Below, piece by piece: positions 37,933 through 39,894 of a stretch of DNA of 39,894 nucleotides; the first letter of the stretch is position 1; every line of letters starts with the position of its first letter. A program made the translations under genes and the position numbers. The DNA lies in assembly GCA_001464235.1 (NCBI GenBank), contig LNFH01000323.1, forward strand, positions 1-39,894, given 5' to 3'. The notes under the pieces are model-generated. The model did no database searches. It was not told the DNA's origin and saw nothing but the letters and a program-made list of their open reading frames with translations. This DNA is from Rhizobiales bacterium Ga0077556 (lineage in GTDB: Bacteria; Pseudomonadota; Alphaproteobacteria; Rhizobiales; Phreatobacteraceae).

Positions 37933-38199
37933 ATGTTGAAGAAGCTCACTCTGGTTGGCGCTGCCGCCCTGATGATCGGTGCGTGCACCCCGCGCGAGGA
38001 GCGTGCTGCGGCAGGCGGTGCCATCGGTGCCGGCGCCGGCGCGCTGATCGGCGGCCTCGCCACCGGAACGGGTGGTGGCGCTCTCGCGGGTGCCGCGATC
38101 GGCGGCGTCGCCGGTGCGGTCATCGGCGCGGAAACGACCCCGCGTCGCCGCTGCTACGTCAACCGCTACGGCGAGCGCATCTGCCGCTATCGTCGCTGA
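37933..38199 (+). CDS. Glycine-zipper lipoprotein (YMGG/SlyB-like)
   Basis: Lipobox 'MIGACTP'; 'GGAIGAGAGALIGGLATGTGGGALAGAAIGGVAGAVIG'. Confidence 0.8.
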   Translation: MLKKLTLVGAAALMIGACTPREERAAAGGAIGAGAGALIGGLATGTGGGALAGAAIGGVAGAVIGAETTPRRRCYVNRYGERICRYRR

Positions 38200-38222
38200 G
38201 CCACCGGCTCCGACAGACAGAA

Positions 38223-38252
38223 GCCCGCCGGCATCGCGCCGGCGGGTTTTTT
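38223..38252 (+). terminator. Rho-independent terminator
   Basis: GCCCGCCGGC-ATC-GCGCCGGCGGGTTTTTT following the glycine-zipper gene. Confidence 0.85.
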
Positions 38253-38263
38253 CATGCGTCCCG

Positions 38264-39190
38264 TCAGAGGAACAGCCGCCCCTCGGTGAGGATCACGGCG
38301 CCGCCGCCGATCGTCACCGCGCTCACCTGCCCGCCCGCCAGCGTCAGGCCGAGGTGGATGCGGCTCGGCCGTCCCATGTCGAAGCCCTGCTCGATGACCA
38401 CGCCGTGGGTGCCGTCGGCGAGTCCCTCGCGCGCCGCCAGAACGCCGGCAAACGCCGCCGCGGCCGATCCCGTCGCCGGGTCCTCGGCGATGCCGAGGCC
38501 GGGCGCGAACATGCGGGCGTGGAAGCCGGCGTCCGGGTCCACCGTCTCGCGGCTATAGGCGAAGATGGCCGGATGGTCGTCGGCGATGGCCGCGAAGGTC
38601 TCGGCGAACCAGCGCGTATCGACCCGGATGCGCGCCATGGCCTCGCGCGTCTTCACCGGCACGTAGCAGAAGGAGACGGGCGCGCCGAACCGGCTGGGCC
38701 GGTGGCGGTCGAAGCCGATGTCGCGCAGCTCGAGGCCGAGCACGCCGGCGAGCTGCGCCGGATCGGGCGCCGGGCCGAGGTCTGCCGGCATGCGCGGCGC
38801 CGCGAACTGCGCCTCGTATCGGCCCTGCGCGTCACGCGTCACGCGGCATGGCACGGGACCCGCCGTCTCGCCGAGGACGAAGGCGGTCTCATCCCCCGGC
38901 GCGAGGCCGTCGAGCGCGGCCAGGAGCACCGCCGTCCCCACCGTCGGATGCCCGGCGAAGGGCAGCTCCGCGCCGGGCGTGAAGATGCGGATGTCGGCGC
39001 GCCGGCCCGCCGCCGCCTGCGGCAGCACGAAGACCGTCTCCGACAGGTTGAACTCGCCGGCGATCCTCTGCATCGCGGCCGTGTCGAGCCCGCCCGCGTC
39101 GAGCACCACCGCCAGCGGATTGCCGGAGAGCGCCTGGTGGGTGAACACGTCGAGCGTATGGAACCGGCGGGAGGGAGCGGGGGCGGTCAT
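38264..39190 (-). CDS. PhzF family phenazine-biosynthesis-like isomerase
   Basis: 'FHTLDVFTHQALSGNPLAVVLDAGGLD', 'FNLSETVFVLPQ', 'LPFAGHPTVGTAVLL', 'EDPATGSAAAAFAG'. Confidence 0.92.
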   Translation of the reverse strand: MTAPAPSRRFHTLDVFTHQALSGNPLAVVLDAGGLDTAAMQRIAGEFNLSETVFVLPQAAAGRRADIRIFTPGAELPFAGHPTVGTAVLLAALDGLAPGDETAFVLGETAGPVPCRVTRDAQGRYEAQFAAPRMPADLGPAPDPAQLAGVLGLELRDIGFDRHRPSRFGAPVSFCYVPVKTREAMARIRVDTRWFAETFAAIADDHPAIFAYSRETVDPDAGFHARMFAPGLGIAEDPATGSAAAAFAGVLAAREGLADGTHGVVIEQGFDMGRPSRIHLGLTLAGGQVSAVTIGGGAVILTEGRLFL

Positions 39191-39198
39191 GGGCGTCC

Positions 39199-39894
39199 TC
39201 AACCGATCTGTTCCGGGGTGAACAGGGTCGTCGGGCTGACGAACTCGTCCTGCGCCTCGACGGTGAGGATCTCGCGCGATTCCGCCGCCTCGGTCCGCTT
39301 CAGGAGGCCGAAGACCGAGGAGGCCGCGCGCGACACCGCGAAGGCCTCGTCGCGGCTGGTGGCGGCATGGACGAAGAACAGCGCGGCGATGGCGTCGCCC
39401 GCGCCGTTGACCGAGACCGACAGCCGCGGGGTGCGCACCCGGAACCGCCCGTTGGGGCCGCAGGCGAGGAGGTCGATGGCGTCCGCCGGCGTATCCTCCG
39501 TCATCAGGCTGGTGACGAGCACCGTGCGCGGACCCGTGGCGCGGACCGCCTCCACCGCCGCGATAGCCTCCGCGATGGTGGTGATTCGCCGCCCCGAGAG
39601 ATATTCGAGCTCGAACTGGTTGGGCGTGATGATGTCGGCGGCCGGCACGGCCTTGTCGCGCATGAACTCGGGGATGCCCGGCCGCACGAAGACGCCGCGC
39701 CCGACGTCGCCGATCACCGGATCGCAGCAGTAGAGCGCATCCGGATTGAGGGCGCGCACGCGCCGGACCGCCGCCACGATGGCGGAGCCGATGTCCGACG
39801 AGCCCATGTAGCCCGACAGCACGCCGTCGCAGCGCCCGAGCACGCCGCGCTCCTCGATGCCTTCCACCAGCTCGTCGATCATCGGGCCGTCATA
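39199..39894 (-). CDS. pdxY: Pyridoxal kinase PdxY (N-terminus beyond window)
   Basis: 'VLSGYMGS', 'YCCDPVIGDVGRGVFV', 'ADIITPNQFELEYLSG', 'SVNGAGDAIAALFF'; ORF open at window edge. Confidence 0.9.
   Translation of the reverse strand, partial: YDGPMIDELVEGIEERGVLGRCDGVLSGYMGSSDIGSAIVAAVRRVRALNPDALYCCDPVIGDVGRGVFVRPGIPEFMRDKAVPAADIITPNQFELEYLSGRRITTIAEAIAAVEAVRATGPRTVLVTSLMTEDTPADAIDLLACGPNGRFRVRTPRLSVSVNGAGDAIAALFFVHAATSRDEAFAVSRAASSVFGLLKRTEAAESREILTVEAQDEFVSPTTLFTPEQIG

Overview
High-GC window that looks alphaproteobacterial (Rhizobiales-like), densely packed with protein-coding genes. No rRNA, tRNA, CRISPR array or transposase was recognised. The main result is a ~19 kb locus (about 2.3-21.2 kb) that reads as a nearly complete inositol-phosphoryl-ceramide (IPC) / glycosyl-IPC sphingolipid pathway. 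Ceramide module: serine palmitoyltransferase-like alpha-oxoamine synthase, dedicated ACP, ketoacyl synthase and hotdog dehydratases, a GNAT protein resembling bacterial ceramide synthase, and a CerR-like reductase. Inositol-lipid module: actinobacterial-type myo-inositol-1-phosphate synthase, CDP-alcohol phosphatidyltransferase, PgpA-like phosphatase, and an Aur1-like PAP2 protein. Decoration and export module: a GT32/OCH1-like glycosyltransferase, a GT4, a third GT, a NodB-type deacetylase, a UPF0104 flippase-like protein, LptF/LptG/LptB-like proteins without LptA/C/D, and a secreted DUF4833-like protein. Two of these genes are frame-disrupted in this sequence: the ketoacyl synthase by an apparent ~20-nt deletion, and the GT4 by a CTTCG tandem duplication whose removal restores the frame. 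Downstream are a serine protease with five N-terminal repeats, an amide-catabolism/ABC-importer region without ATPase genes, a 159-bp MITE-like inverted-repeat element, a Ser/Thr kinase-UspA fusion, and housekeeping-type genes. All functional calls come from reading translated sequence and recalling families; no searches were run.
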